Notes: generated by a model not told the origin, from the sequence alone. A stretch of 64,000 nt of DNA from Roseibium sediminicola (GCF_023156505.1 NZ_JALNMJ010000005.1:62001-126000), one strand, 5' to 3'; positions 48,274 through 57,208 are shown, numbered from the stretch's first letter. A program made the numbers and translations.

Positions 48274-49585
48274 AGTCCCCTCCGGTTGGGCGGAAATCAG
48301 GCTCAAGGAGATTTGCCGGGAAATTGAGGTGCCTGTCGGAAGTGGTCCCCGCCTACCCTTGCTTAGCGTAACGAAAGGCGGCGTTGTTCCCCAATCCGAT
48401 ACCTACGGCAAGGAAATCGCCAGCGCCGACGTCTCTCGATACAAGGTTATCCAGCCTGGCCAGTTCGCCATGGCGCCAATGGCAATGTACTACGGTGCTG
48501 TGGGCCGATTTCACGGCAATTCACCTGGAATGATCAGCCCTGCATACAACGTTTTCGTGCACGAAGCGGGGGTTGACCCGTCATACTTGGAAGCTTTGAT
48601 ACGGCTTCCACGTATGGTTGGGCGATACGAGGCGCTTAGTCAGGGTGGCAATCTTGAAGGCAAGCGAAAGAACACATCCTTCTCTGATTTTGGCTCGATC
48701 CCTGTTTTTATCCCTCCCTATGCCGAGCAGTTGGCCATCGCCGAAGTCCTGCAGTCGGTCGAGGACGCAATTGCGCGCAAACGGGAACTGATCGGCACTC
48801 TTGGCGAGAGCAAGAAGGCGGTCATGCGCGAGTTGCTGACCAAGGGCATTCGCCGCGCAGGTGTGCCCATGAAAGACTTGCCTGAACGTTGGGTTCTGGG
48901 CCGCGTCGCAGAAGGGATCGAGCAAATCCCGACTGACTGGAAGATGGTCCGTCTCACCAGTGTCGCGAAGCTCGAAAGCGGTCACACGCCTGACCGAAAG
49001 CAGGCCCATTATTGGGAAGGCGATATTCCGTGGATATCGCTGCAAGATGCAGATGCGCTGACACGGAACACGATTTCCGAAACTGCGGAAACCATTGGGC
49101 CTGAAGGTTTGAAGAATTCTTCTGCAAGGATGCTTCCGACAGGGACTGTAGTGTTTCAACGAACCGCCAATGTCGGACGAAGTTCGATCATGGGCCGTGA
49201 GATGTGTACCAGTCAGCATTTTGCAAATTGGGTTTGCGGCCCAAAGCTGGTCCCCGGATACCTGATGCAAGTCTTCCGTCACATGCAAAGAGAATGGCAG
49301 CGCCTCATGGCTGGATCGGTGCTGCCGGATATCTACATGCCGCCGTTCAAGCGTCTCCAGATCCTGCTTCCACGAAAGGACGAGCAGGAAAAGATTGCGG
49401 ATGTCGGTGAAGCGTTCGATCGCCGCATAGAAACGGAGAAACGTTCACTCGCCGAACTTCAGAATACCCGCGCTGCGCTGGCCCAGGAACTTTTGTCGGG
49501 AAGGCTGCGCCTCCCCGCCGCCATGATTGCCCGGTTTGAGAACCGGCAGGCGGAAGCGTCAAAATCCGAAGCGGTGACTGCATGA
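48263..49585 (+). CDS. hsdS: Type I specificity subunit HsdS
   Basis: This 440-residue full-length S subunit has two target-recognition domains (about 1-150 and 215-375), each followed by a coiled-coil spacer (PPYAEQLAIAEVLQSVEDAI and PRKDEQEKIADVGEAFDRRI). It determines the bipartite DNA target of HsdM and HsdR. It overlaps hsdM by 11 and hsdR by four bases. Confidence 0.94.
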   Translation: MSVEVPSGWAEIRLKEICREIEVPVGSGPRLPLLSVTKGGVVPQSDTYGKEIASADVSRYKVIQPGQFAMAPMAMYYGAVGRFHGNSPGMISPAYNVFVHEAGVDPSYLEALIRLPRMVGRYEALSQGGNLEGKRKNTSFSDFGSIPVFIPPYAEQLAIAEVLQSVEDAIARKRELIGTLGESKKAVMRELLTKGIRRAGVPMKDLPERWVLGRVAEGIEQIPTDWKMVRLTSVAKLESGHTPDRKQAHYWEGDIPWISLQDADALTRNTISETAETIGPEGLKNSSARMLPTGTVVFQRTANVGRSSIMGREMCTSQHFANWVCGPKLVPGYLMQVFRHMQREWQRLMAGSVLPDIYMPPFKRLQILLPRKDEQEKIADVGEAFDRRIETEKRSLAELQNTRAALAQELLSGRLRLPAAMIARFENRQAEASKSEAVTA

Positions 49586-52551
49586 ACACCGACCGCGACC
49601 GGCTGGAAAGCGAGTTTGTCGAAGACCCGGCAGCCGACCTGCTGCGGGTGCTGTTCGATTATCGCGAACTTCTGCCCGGCGATGTCGCGAGCATGCGCGA
49701 TGGCCCAACCGATGTCTTGCTGACCCGTCGGCTCGAAACCCAACTCAAGACCCTCAATCCATGGATTGATGAAGACGGCATACGCCGCGCCATTGCCGCC
49801 ATCACGCGCATCTCGGCCGTTGACCTGATTGACGCAAACGAGAAAGCCTACACCGCGCTGACCTATGGCATCACGCTGCCACACACGGATTCTGCCGGAC
49901 GCCGGCAGGACCGGAGCGTGCGCTATTTCGATTTCGATAAGGAAGACAGGAACACATTCGAGTTTGCCCGTCAGGTCACAGTCAAGGGACCGCGTCAGGA
50001 GATCGTCCCGGATATCATCCTCTATGTGAACGGCATTCCCCTTGTGGTGATCGAATGCAAGTCGCCTGCACTGTCGGACCCGATAGGCGAAGCACTGCGC
50101 CAGTTCCGCCGCTATGAGGGGCGTGAGGAGTTTCAGGGTCTTGGCGCGCCGCGCCTGTTCGAGGTTTCGCAGCTCTCGCTTGCCCTTGCGCGTGATGTCG
50201 CCAAGAGCGGAACGACCGCCACGCCACCCCGCTTCTGGGCTGACTGGCGCGATCCGTACCCCATGAGCAGCGACGCATTGTCCTCGCGGCTGGGCCGGAC
50301 CCCGACACCACAAGATGCCCTGCTTGCCGGAATGCTGGCGCCGGAAAACCTGCTCGATCTGGTCCGCAACTTCATCATCTTCGAGACCATTGAAGGCAAG
50401 CGGATCAAGAAGATTGCCCGCTATCAGCAATATGTGGCGGTGGGCCGGACCATCGAGCGCATCCGCTTCGCCCCCCGGCCGGAAAAGCGCGGCGGGGTGA
50501 TCCACCATACTCAAGGGTCAGGCAAGTCGCTGACCATGGTGTTCCTCGCCATCAAGCTGCGCCGGTTGCCGGAGGCCGAAAACCCGACGCTTGTGATCGT
50601 CACCGACCGGACCGAACTTGACGGCCAGATCACTGGCCAGTTCCAGCGTGCGGGCTTCCCCAATCCGGTTCAGGCAGAGAGCGGCGAGCATTTGCGCGAT
50701 CTGCTATCCGGCGGGGCGGGCACCACGGTGCTGACAACGGTTCACAAGTTCCAGTCAGCTGTTCCGAAACGGACCGACGTGATCTCGGAAGGCGAAAACA
50801 TCTTTGTCATGGTTGATGAAGCGCACCGCACCCAGTATGGCGCATTGGCTGCCCGCATGCGCGCTGGCCTGCCACATGCCACCATGATCGCCTTCACAGG
50901 TACGCCGATTGACAAGAAGGACCGGGCGACCCGGCGTGTGTTCGGCGACTACATTCATCGCTATCTCATTCACCAGGCGGTGAAAGATGAGGCAACGGTC
51001 CCGATCTTCTACGAGATGCGGGATGCCCGCATGCGCGTTCATGGGCGGGAACTCGAAGCCGATATTCGCAATGCATTTCCGGAACTAAGTGACGAGGAGA
51101 TCCAGAAACTGAAGCGCGGCACGCGCTTGCAGGAGAAGGTGGCCGGAGCGGAACAGCGGGTGCGGATGATCTGTCAGGACATTCTGGCCCATTACTGCTC
51201 AACGATTGAACCAAACGGCTTCAAGGCGCAGATCGTGACAGCCAGCCGCGATGTGGCCGTTACCTATGTCGAGACGCTTCGCGATCTCGGCGCGCCGGAA
51301 TGCGCCGTGATCATGTCCACTGCCAACAATGACAGCGCGCGGCTGCAACGGCATCATCACTCCAAGCGCGAGCGCGAAGACCTGGTCGCTCGCTTCAAGC
51401 GCAAGAATGATCCGCTGAAGATCCTCGTTGTCTGCGACATGCTGCTGACAGGCTTTGATGCGCCGGTTGAGCAGGTGCTGTACCTCGATGCGCCTTTGCG
51501 GGAGCATACGCTGCTCCAGGCAATCGCACGCGTGAACCGGACGGCCGACGGCAAGAAGTACGGACTAATTGTCGACTATTGGGGTGACAACCGCCGCATC
51601 TCGGAAGCGCTCGAAATGTTTTCTGAGGACGACGGTGTCCTCTCGGCCATGCGCCCAGCTTCGGAGAAATATCAGCTTCTTGAAAGCCGCCACCGGGCAG
51701 CAATGCGCCTGTTCGACAATATCGACCGGACTGATGAGGAAGCTTGCGTGCTTCTGCTGGAGCAGGAAGACATTCGCGCCCGCTTCGAACTCGACTACCA
51801 GCGCTTCGCGGAAGCGATGGATATGGTGCTCCCCGATCCGAAAGCGTTGGAAGAGCCCTATGCCAGCGACCTTAAATGGTTGTCGCGGGTAAGGGCAGTT
51901 GCGCGCCGGACGTTCAGCGACGAGCGTTTTGATGTACGGCCCTATGGCGCAAAAGTCGGTGATTTGATTGCCTCGCATCTTCAATCGGAAGGTGTCGAAC
52001 AGCTCTTGCAGCCGACGGACATTCTCGATCCCGCATTCCTGCAAAGCGTCGCCGAATTGCATTCGGAAGAGGCCAAGGCTGCCCGGATAGAGCATGCCAT
52101 TCGGCACGAAATCCATGTCCACCGGGAAGAAAACCCGACGGCCTATTCGTCGCTGTGGGAAGACCTAGAAGAGCTCATATCGCGGCGAAGGACTGACCGT
52201 GTCAGCGCGGCAAGCCAGCTTGCCCGGCTGGACGAACTTGCCAGCCGTTCGGCAGAACTGCGACGAGGTTCAGTAGGATACCACTTGTCCGGAACATCCG
52301 GTGCCATCCTGCCGCTGATAGACTTTGCGCCCGACGTCGATGAAGCGACGCGCCAGGAAATCGCAACCCATATCGCAACCGATCTCGAAGAGATGGCCCA
52401 GGTCATCGACTGGCAAATGAAGGAAGACGTGCAGCGCCAGATGCGCCGCAAGATCAAGGAGCATCTTCGTTCGGCCAAAGCGGACTTCAGTGCGATGGAG
52501 GCATCAACCGCCAAGATCATGGATGTGGCGCGGGCAAGGCTTGTAAAATGA
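49582..52551 (+). CDS. hsdR: Type I restriction endonuclease subunit HsdR
   Basis: The 989-residue translocase/nuclease has a nuclease site Asp144 with Glu158-x-Lys160 (PDIILYVNGIPLVVIECK), Walker A QGSGKS (about 311-316) and DEAH box 412-415 (VDEAHRTQYG), with later SF2 helicase motifs (QAIARVNRTADGKKYG). No frameshift is seen, so the enzyme should be active. It overlaps hsdS and the following metallopeptidase gene by four bases each. Confidence 0.96.
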   Translation: MNTDRDRLESEFVEDPAADLLRVLFDYRELLPGDVASMRDGPTDVLLTRRLETQLKTLNPWIDEDGIRRAIAAITRISAVDLIDANEKAYTALTYGITLPHTDSAGRRQDRSVRYFDFDKEDRNTFEFARQVTVKGPRQEIVPDIILYVNGIPLVVIECKSPALSDPIGEALRQFRRYEGREEFQGLGAPRLFEVSQLSLALARDVAKSGTTATPPRFWADWRDPYPMSSDALSSRLGRTPTPQDALLAGMLAPENLLDLVRNFIIFETIEGKRIKKIARYQQYVAVGRTIERIRFAPRPEKRGGVIHHTQGSGKSLTMVFLAIKLRRLPEAENPTLVIVTDRTELDGQITGQFQRAGFPNPVQAESGEHLRDLLSGGAGTTVLTTVHKFQSAVPKRTDVISEGENIFVMVDEAHRTQYGALAARMRAGLPHATMIAFTGTPIDKKDRATRRVFGDYIHRYLIHQAVKDEATVPIFYEMRDARMRVHGRELEADIRNAFPELSDEEIQKLKRGTRLQEKVAGAEQRVRMICQDILAHYCSTIEPNGFKAQIVTASRDVAVTYVETLRDLGAPECAVIMSTANNDSARLQRHHHSKREREDLVARFKRKNDPLKILVVCDMLLTGFDAPVEQVLYLDAPLREHTLLQAIARVNRTADGKKYGLIVDYWGDNRRISEALEMFSEDDGVLSAMRPASEKYQLLESRHRAAMRLFDNIDRTDEEACVLLLEQEDIRARFELDYQRFAEAMDMVLPDPKALEEPYASDLKWLSRVRAVARRTFSDERFDVRPYGAKVGDLIASHLQSEGVEQLLQPTDILDPAFLQSVAELHSEEAKAARIEHAIRHEIHVHREENPTAYSSLWEDLEELISRRRTDRVSAASQLARLDELASRSAELRRGSVGYHLSGTSGAILPLIDFAPDVDEATRQEIATHIATDLEEMAQVIDWQMKEDVQRQMRRKIKEHLRSAKADFSAMEASTAKIMDVARARLVK

Positions 52552-53288
52552 GCACAGCGCCCGAGCAAAAGTTTTCCTATGGCGGCGAGACGATCACCTA
52601 TCGACTGGAACGCACGTCTCGCCGGAAGACGGTCGCAATCTCCGTCGGGTTTGACGGAATACGGGTGCTTGCGCCTGTGGACATGACCGACAGCGATGTG
52701 AATGGTTATGTCCGGAAAAAGGCGCCTTGGGTCCTCAAGAAGCAGTCAGCCTACCGCGATCTGGCGACCGAAACGCAGCCGAAAGAGTTTGTGAGCGGGG
52801 AGAGCTTCCACTATCTCGGTCGGCCTTACCGGCTTCGGGTGATTGAAGATCCGGCAGCTGTCTTGACCCGTGTGGCGGCGCGCGGCCAAACGCTTGTGGC
52901 CCCCGTCTTGCCACAGCAGAACGAACTTGTCCGCCGATCTGCAATTCGCTCCGGATTGCGCCATTGGTACATGGAAAAGGCGAAAGCTCGATTTCCCGAG
53001 AGGCTCGAAATTGTCAGTTCCGATCTTGGCATTTCCCCCCCTGCCCTTCGTGTCGTCGATCAATCAAAGCGTTGGGGAAGTTGCGACAAGAGCGGCAAGA
53101 TCAGACTGAATTGGCGCCTTGTCATGGCTCCGACGTCCCTCATCGACTATGTCATTGCCCATGAAGCTTGCCACGTCCTCGAACACAATCATTCGCATCG
53201 TTTCTGGCGTTCACTTGAAACAATCATGCCGGATTATGAAAGCAGGATTGAACGATTGGACCGGATTGGGCACCGGCTGATTTGGTAG
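52548..53288 (+). CDS. YgjP-like metallopeptidase (M48/DUF45)
   Basis: The 246-residue protein has the zinc motif HEACH (205-209) and the downstream NHSHRFW segment. The WGSC motif (residues 176-179) is typical of YgjP/DUF45 proteins. These are often the last gene of type I restriction operons, with no proven role. Here it overlaps hsdR by four bases, so it is made with the restriction enzyme. Confidence 0.93.
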   Translation: MSTAPEQKFSYGGETITYRLERTSRRKTVAISVGFDGIRVLAPVDMTDSDVNGYVRKKAPWVLKKQSAYRDLATETQPKEFVSGESFHYLGRPYRLRVIEDPAAVLTRVAARGQTLVAPVLPQQNELVRRSAIRSGLRHWYMEKAKARFPERLEIVSSDLGISPPALRVVDQSKRWGSCDKSGKIRLNWRLVMAPTSLIDYVIAHEACHVLEHNHSHRFWRSLETIMPDYESRIERLDRIGHRLIW

Positions 53289-53383
53289 GCGCACCACGAA
53301 CACGAATTCGCATAAGATCGATTATGACAATTCCTACGTCCCAACCACTTGGATAAGCCCTTTAATCTCAAATGAGACTGATT

Positions 53384-54283
53384 TTAGTTGGTGAAGCTGT
53401 CCCTTTGAGACACTTGTTTTAGTTCGAAAGTGCGCGGAAGCCTCGATGAGGCAGCCATTCGGATCGCAAAATCCAATAGTTCAATTTCCCCAAGATGGCG
53501 TGATAGCCAAAAAATCCTAATCGTCGAATAGGCAATAAATACAAAGCGTATCGCAAACCAAATGGCGATACATGTAAATATATTTGCCCAAAGAGGGTCA
53601 AAACCTCCAGGAACTTCTAACCTTTTAAGAAATTTGACAAATATTCCACTGATGTCTACATCAGAGGATGTTTTAGGTGAAATAGCTAAATATGCTAGAA
53701 ATATCGAAGTAAATGTAGTTATTAAATTGAATGATTTGCCATCTCTAAGATTTGTGATTTTATAATGGGTTCGGTCTGCTTCTCTTTTTGCTGCCAATTC
53801 GGAAATATCTAAAAGACCTTCCAATCTTTCTTTTGACCATCCTCCGATATAATAATGTATTTTTCTAATTTTCGTATATTGTCGAAACTCATTCTTAAAA
53901 GGGAACGGATTCATATCCATATTCCCAAAATGTGAGTACAATTTTTGCTTAGGTATTGGTAATTTATGATCTAGATGATATACTTTTAATATTCTTGAGA
54001 GTATATGTAACTTGCTATATTTTGATTTTAATTCCCTATAAAAATTGAAAACTAATACATAATCATCAAAAGAATTAGATTTTACCCGTATATTACTTTG
54101 CACGGTAAGTGCGTGTATTATCCCCCTGCCAGATTTAAATCTTGAACGGTCGTATATCGTGTATTCAAGACCAACTTCCGACACGCCCGTAATGTTTTTA
54201 GGCGTCTGCTCACTTAAGTAATGAAGGCTCCTGTGGAGATGCCCTAAAGTCCATCGCTTCATAGGTTTAAATTGCTTTAACAT
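53384..54283 (-). CDS. Unknown membrane protein, AT-rich block
   Basis: I do not recognise this 299-residue protein. The N-terminal 195 residues are basic and tyrosine-rich. Two hydrophobic helices follow (about 198-215 and 240-265), then a 30-residue basic tail. The ATG at 54283 is chosen because GGAG lies eight bases before it; the ATG at 54289 is too close. The gene is convergent with the type I operon, and its base composition is much lower in GC than that operon, implying separate acquisition. A membrane effector of a defence system is possible but not shown. Confidence 0.7.
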   Translation of the reverse strand: MLKQFKPMKRWTLGHLHRSLHYLSEQTPKNITGVSEVGLEYTIYDRSRFKSGRGIIHALTVQSNIRVKSNSFDDYVLVFNFYRELKSKYSKLHILSRILKVYHLDHKLPIPKQKLYSHFGNMDMNPFPFKNEFRQYTKIRKIHYYIGGWSKERLEGLLDISELAAKREADRTHYKITNLRDGKSFNLITTFTSIFLAYLAISPKTSSDVDISGIFVKFLKRLEVPGGFDPLWANIFTCIAIWFAIRFVFIAYSTIRIFWLSRHLGEIELLDFAIRMAASSRLPRTFELKQVSQRDSFTN

Positions 54284-54488
54284 GAGCATAGCTCCAAAAT
54301 ATAACTGATATATATATATTGGTCATCAGTTCATCTATAGTTAATTTAGACGTTCCAAGGGGGGATTGGAAATATCGATCTAGTGCAACCCAAAATAGAA
54401 CATCCCCAATTTTGATTGTCAATTTTGGAATCTGCTGATTTCTTTTTACTACTAGGGTTTTCTTAGTGGATAGGTCCCTGCAACCCAT
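54267..54488 (-). CDS. Possible small protein upstream of the membrane protein
   Basis: An open frame of about 73 codons from the ATG at 54488 ends inside the next gene, with a 17-base overlap, and carries the ribosome binding site of that gene. The C-terminus is hydrophobic (IYISVIFWSYAHVKAI). No ribosome binding site of its own is clear. A longer reading to 54539 would start inside a terminator hairpin and is rejected. It may be a leader peptide or chance. Confidence 0.35.
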   Translation of the reverse strand: MGCRDLSTKKTLVVKRNQQIPKLTIKIGDVLFWVALDRYFQSPLGTSKLTIDELMTNIYISVIFWSYAHVKAI

Positions 54489-54513
54489 CAAACTATCGTT
54501 TGGTGGTTCGACC

Positions 54514-54551
54514 AATAAAAATAAGAGGCCCAAAGCCAATTTAGCGGCCTC
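54514..54551 (-). terminator. Terminator of the DUF262 gene
   Basis: GAGGCC (54525-54530) pairs with GGCCTC (54546-54551); on the minus strand the stem is followed by TTATTTTTATT. It lies about 75 bases past the stop of the DUF262-DUF1524 gene. Confidence 0.75.
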
Positions 54552-54625
54552 GCATAAGCTCCATTATGTTACAGATCTGACGTCGGCTATGATCATTCTC
54601 ACACCACCACTTCGAAACGGACGCA

Positions 54626-56533
54626 CTACGTTTGGTGAATCTTGCCGCCATATTTTTCAATGCCAAGCCAGATCTTAAGCGCATCATCCGCAAGCTTTTG
54701 ACTTCGCATACGTATCGAGTTCTCGTCCCAAAAACCCGCCTTGTTGAACCACTTGTTCAGAAACAATCCTGAGTGCTCTTCGAATTTTTCTTTCTTTTTC
54801 GAATAGCTCTTGTTCCCCGAGGAAATGTTCAGACTGCCAGAGATAAGCGTCAAATTTCCTATCGTGTGAAGAAGCTCGTTTCTGACGGCTACTCGCGGGT
54901 CAGGGGAAGATCGCTCAAGAATTACTCCGCCAGGAAATGGCCACTCGTCCGTCCACGAAACCGGCATTACATGCTCGGTCCACAGACCATCAGGCATCTC
55001 GATTTTTTCAGCGAGCTTTGACCGACTTGCTAATTCTAATTCCCACAAGATGTCCTTGTTCCGAGCATCTGGTGCGTTCTGATACAGAGGCTTGCTCAAT
55101 AACCCACTTCGAACTTCCTGGTCACTAGGGAAGCGCGTGCTATTGCCGGGCCTCTCATCGAAAAATTCAACAAGCGTCGACACCGATGGACCCGATTCTA
55201 CAAACCTCTGTGCAATAGCTTGAAAAACGCGATTGAGGTTCTTTGCAGTCAGTCCGCACATCGCACGCCGAACGATGTATGAATAGATCAGGCGTGCGAG
55301 AACATCTTTTTCCCCGCCATCGACGTTTGCGACGGCAATTTGAAGGGCGACCGGATATGCGGTCGTTACTTGCCATGCGGCAAGTTTACGACCTAGCCAC
55401 GCTATAGTCTCGTTCGACGATTTTCGCCCTTCTAGCGTTTCGTAAGTTGGAGCATGCCGTTCGAGGAGTCGGAGTTCGTCTTCAACGTTTGGAAAACGCG
55501 GTCGCCCTTTTGGTACAGCGAATGCGCGATATTCAGCATAGAGCTCGCGCATGGATATCTTCTCGCCAGTCTCTGCTGTCAGTACATGCGAAAGAAAATG
55601 GTCGATACGCGGTCGTTTCGGACGCGCAAAAGGCGCGGCCTCTCGCCACCAAGCTGCATCAAAGGGATCCCACAGCTCCTTGTAAAGCTCTTCGATTTGC
55701 GCTGTCTGCTTTTCAGCTCGGTAAAAAATGTTATTCCGGACAAGGTCCATTGCCAAGAGCGGCTCACCCTTGGAGTTTAGGGTTTCAAAGATCACTTGCG
55801 CATCATCGTCTTCACCCAGAGTAATGACAACAAGCTTCATCCGATTAAGAAGCGCTTTTAATAAGGCTTCCAACCTTAATTCTATCGCCTCTCCCGTATC
55901 CGCTTCCTCGGCCGCTTCAATATCGTTCTCATATTCATTAATAACTGGACCGTATTGGCAGAAGCGACTTATACGCTTTTTGAATTCGTCATATGCCCGG
56001 AGAGCACGAAGTGGTGTATTTTTCGGAACGCCGGTACCCCAGTAATAACGCCCATACTTGCCCCGAACTTTCCAGTAATCGAGGTCGAGAATGTCGTGAA
56101 ACACCTCTCGATCCGATGGTGTCGGGGTCAGCTTGAACCGCGTCAGTGGGTCCGAGTCTTTGCTTTTTAAAGGGTTAAAAATGTAATCTTGGACATACGA
56201 GATAATGTCGAGGCATTCGTGCTGGCGAGCAACTTCGCGTAGTGCCACAAGAAAAAGCTGGAATGTTGTTAGTCGCTGTTGACCATCAACGACTTGCACA
56301 CGGGGCGTCACACCGATCTGTGCGCCTTCCCCAATAGGTGCCAAGATCAATGCACCCATATAGTGCTGGAACTTGCTCTCCCCCTCTAGAACTTCGCTAG
56401 CTTTAGCTTCAACGTCTTCCCAGAATGGTACGAGCCGCTCATCGCCCCACTGATATTTTCTTTGATAAAGCGGCACCATAAAGCGGCGCGCTTCAGCCAA
56501 TATCGTTTCCACAGGGTGATCGTCAGCGTCCAT
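54626..56533 (-). CDS. DUF262-DUF1524 protein (GmrSD-like, type IV restriction-like)
   Basis: The 635-residue protein has an N-terminal DUF262 domain with VPLYQRKYQW (20-29) and the DGQQR motif (83-87), associated with NTP-dependent activity. A C-terminal DUF1524/HNH-like nuclease domain has EHVMPVSW (520-527) and HTIGNLTL (556-563), with the following N and K residues of the family. Fused proteins of this layout include GmrSD, which cleaves glucosylated hydroxymethylcytosine DNA. Target modification here is unknown. Confidence 0.9.
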   Translation of the reverse strand: MDADDHPVETILAEARRFMVPLYQRKYQWGDERLVPFWEDVEAKASEVLEGESKFQHYMGALILAPIGEGAQIGVTPRVQVVDGQQRLTTFQLFLVALREVARQHECLDIISYVQDYIFNPLKSKDSDPLTRFKLTPTPSDREVFHDILDLDYWKVRGKYGRYYWGTGVPKNTPLRALRAYDEFKKRISRFCQYGPVINEYENDIEAAEEADTGEAIELRLEALLKALLNRMKLVVITLGEDDDAQVIFETLNSKGEPLLAMDLVRNNIFYRAEKQTAQIEELYKELWDPFDAAWWREAAPFARPKRPRIDHFLSHVLTAETGEKISMRELYAEYRAFAVPKGRPRFPNVEDELRLLERHAPTYETLEGRKSSNETIAWLGRKLAAWQVTTAYPVALQIAVANVDGGEKDVLARLIYSYIVRRAMCGLTAKNLNRVFQAIAQRFVESGPSVSTLVEFFDERPGNSTRFPSDQEVRSGLLSKPLYQNAPDARNKDILWELELASRSKLAEKIEMPDGLWTEHVMPVSWTDEWPFPGGVILERSSPDPRVAVRNELLHTIGNLTLISGSLNISSGNKSYSKKKEKFEEHSGLFLNKWFNKAGFWDENSIRMRSQKLADDALKIWLGIEKYGGKIHQT

Positions 56534-56677
56534 AAATCTTGTATCCTTAAAGGCTTGGCATTTTAAAACAAAAACCCATAGTTGCAGCTATCCTAATCGA
56601 CCAAGACAGGTCAAGCTTTGCAGAATGTAGGCATGGTGAGCGAAATCACCACTCCATTCACTTGTTCAATTCGCCAC

Positions 56678-56695
56678 GGTCACCCCGTGGTTACC
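56678..56695 (+). promoter_or_regulatory. Candidate recombinase arm site, right end
   Basis: GGTCACC (56678-56684) and GGTTACC (56689-56695), 11 bp apart, about 155 bp inside attR. The rest of the 56534-56848 gap shows no gene. Confidence 0.5.
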
Positions 56696-56848
56696 ATCTC
56701 GCTATTTCGCTGCAACTCACGGCGATTAATTCGAGTATAAGTTGGTTCATAAATTACCAACCCCAACAAAGGCCGAACCCGACACTCTGGTGTATTTAGA
56801 TGAACGCAAAAGCAATCTCCGCAAATGCTTCGACAGTACAATTTCCCG

Positions 56849-56894
56849 CTTGCCAAGGTTGGGGTCGAGGGTTCGAATCCCTTCGCCCGCTCCA
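56849..56894 (+). repeat. attR (copy of tRNA-Gly 3' half)
   Basis: Perfect 46-base copy of the tRNA-Gly 3' half including CCA. It has no D-arm or 5' acceptor strand upstream, so it is not a tRNA gene. Confidence 0.93.
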
Positions 56895-56917
56895 GTTCGG
56901 CCGAATGGCCCGAGAAG

Positions 56918-56946
56918 CCGGCTTTCGAAAGAAAGCCGGTTTTTTG
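56918..56946 (+). terminator. Original tRNA-Gly terminator, displaced
   Basis: CCGGCTTTC (56918-56926), loop GAAA, GAAAGCCGG (56931-56939), then TTTTTTG. It lies 24 bases after attR, as expected for the pre-integration tRNA terminator. Confidence 0.85.
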
Positions 56947-57153
56947 TTTTTGGGCCAGGCACAGCGGGAAACCGCGGTTCAATCACCGTTCGCCCAGCGT
57001 TATTTCATGGTTCGTCTAAACATTGATGCAAACCCTGCCTGCAACCTGAAGGAAGTGTCAGGTGGTGCCGGGCTAGAGTGCCAGTGCAGATAGCGGAGGG
57101 GCGTCCTTTGTGGGGCCGGGCCGCGTTCCTGCTTTGCCTCAAGTACCCAACTC

Positions 57154-57183
57154 GCCACGGCGGGGCTTTTGCCCCGCCGTGGC
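57154..57183. other. Stem-loop downstream of the oxidoreductase gene
   Basis: GCCACGGCGGGGC pairs with GCCCCGCCGTGGC around a TTTT loop. It has no T-run on either side, so it is not a clear terminator; it may protect the 3' end of the leftward thu transcript. Confidence 0.55.
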
Positions 57184-57208
57184 ACATGGTTGCTTTCGGG
57201 GCCCCTTC

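Larger units (their letters stand above)
38292..56894. mobile_element. 18.6-kb integrative element in tRNA-Gly
   Basis: The element is bounded by 46-bp perfect direct repeats (38292-38337 and 56849-56894). It contains a tyrosine integrase, an AlpA-like DNA-binding protein, a VapE-type primase/helicase, two other small regulators, a type I restriction-modification operon and a DUF262-DUF1524 protein. No capsid, conjugation or relaxase genes are present, so it probably moves with help from a phage or conjugative element. Base composition varies internally: the restriction operon is host-like, while 53.3-56.6 kb is AT-rich. Confidence 0.9.

Noticed and set aside
54267..54539. 90-codon gene starting at 54539
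   Set aside because: The start lies inside the terminator hairpin of the DUF262 gene; only a shorter form is kept at low confidence.
56849..56894. Second tRNA-Gly gene
   Set aside because: Only the 3' half is present, with no D-arm or 5' acceptor strand upstream; it is the attR copy.
38292..56894. Complete prophage
   Set aside because: No capsid, tail, portal, terminase or lysis genes are present despite integrase and VapE; a satellite or integrative element fits better.
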